NCBI GenBank assembly: GCA_002438565.1
Contig: DJPN01000009.1
Location: 1 to 13,393, forward strand
Length of the DNA stretch: 13,393 nucleotides
DNA from: Alphaproteobacteria bacterium UBA6411
GTDB lineage: Bacteria; Pseudomonadota; Alphaproteobacteria; CAAGCB01; CAG-977
Direction: 5' to 3'
Part shown: one piece after another, positions 13,374-13,393 of the stretch
Position numbering within the stretch: the stretch's first letter is position 1
Layout of the letters: the number at the start of each line of letters is the position of its first letter
Notes under the pieces: generated by a model
The model's database searches: none
What the model saw: the letters and a program-made list of their open reading frames with translations, nothing else
Told to the model about the DNA's origin: nothing
Position numbers and translations under genes: made by a program

Positions 13374-13393
13374 ATGGCAAAAGAGAAGTTTAC
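13374..13393 (+). CDS. tuf: Elongation factor Tu, first codons only (cut by window edge)
   Basis: Only six full codons are visible, reading MAKEKF, which matches the usual EF-Tu beginning. Position directly after tRNA-Tyr and tRNA-Gly matches the conserved tRNA-tuf cluster (tyr-gly-thr-tufB in E. coli). An AGGGA stretch lies about 10 nt upstream of the ATG. The call rests on this short match plus context. Confidence 0.78.

Noticed and set aside
1..13393. CRISPR array, insertion sequence, prophage or integrase
   Set aside because: No regularly spaced repeats, transposase motifs or terminal inverted repeats were seen, and the tRNA genes show no duplicated 3' end suggestive of an att site.

Overview
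The window looks like a chromosomal segment of an alphaproteobacterium. Base composition is moderate to GC-rich. The order rlmB (divergent), tRNA-Tyr(GUA), tRNA-Gly(UCC), tuf is a familiar arrangement in that class, and starts are mostly ATG with clear AGGA/GGAG-type ribosome binding sites. No transposase, integrase, prophage gene, CRISPR array or long repeat is visible. The class assignment is inferred from synteny and general gene character, not from a tree.

Left part (1-3326, all minus strand). From right to left there is a tight pair made of a 200-aa soluble protein resembling the nuclease domains of polymorphic toxins and a 176-aa Sel1/TPR-like lipoprotein 2 nt downstream. Next comes ettA (ABC-F translation factor) with a rho-independent terminator, then an AT-rich spacer with a 20-nt imperfect direct repeat, then the start of an unknown exported protein cut by the window edge.

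Centre (3417-10062, plus strand). A sigma70-type promoter in a divergent spacer starts a Bat (Bacteroides aerotolerance-type) operon. It holds batA (VWA protein), a batB-batC fusion (VWA domain, periplasmic TPR, Q/N-rich tail) and batD, with gaps of 4 nt and a 1-nt overlap. The MoxR ATPase and DUF58 genes that often accompany this module are absent here, and the MIDAS metal site of the BatB part is degenerate. A second promoter, embedded in a hairpin that covers the next ribosome binding site, follows batD. It appears to drive a two-gene unit: a membrane protein with two Cache-like sensor regions but no output domain, and a PF04392-type (ABC_sub_bind) periplasmic binding protein with no permease or ATPase beside it.

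Right part (10056-12961, minus strand). rlmB (23S rRNA 2'-O-methyltransferase), a membrane-anchored M23 peptidase and a small exported protein of unknown function run in one direction. The last of these overlaps the binding-protein gene tail-to-tail by 7 nt. At the far right a strong promoter reads the other way into tRNA-Tyr, tRNA-Gly and the first codons of tuf.

Most genes are housekeeping or envelope genes. The most unusual items are the free-standing toxin-like protein with its Sel1 lipoprotein, the sensor/binding-protein pair lacking an output, the promoter-in-hairpin arrangement at 7989-8040, and the degenerate BatB metal site.
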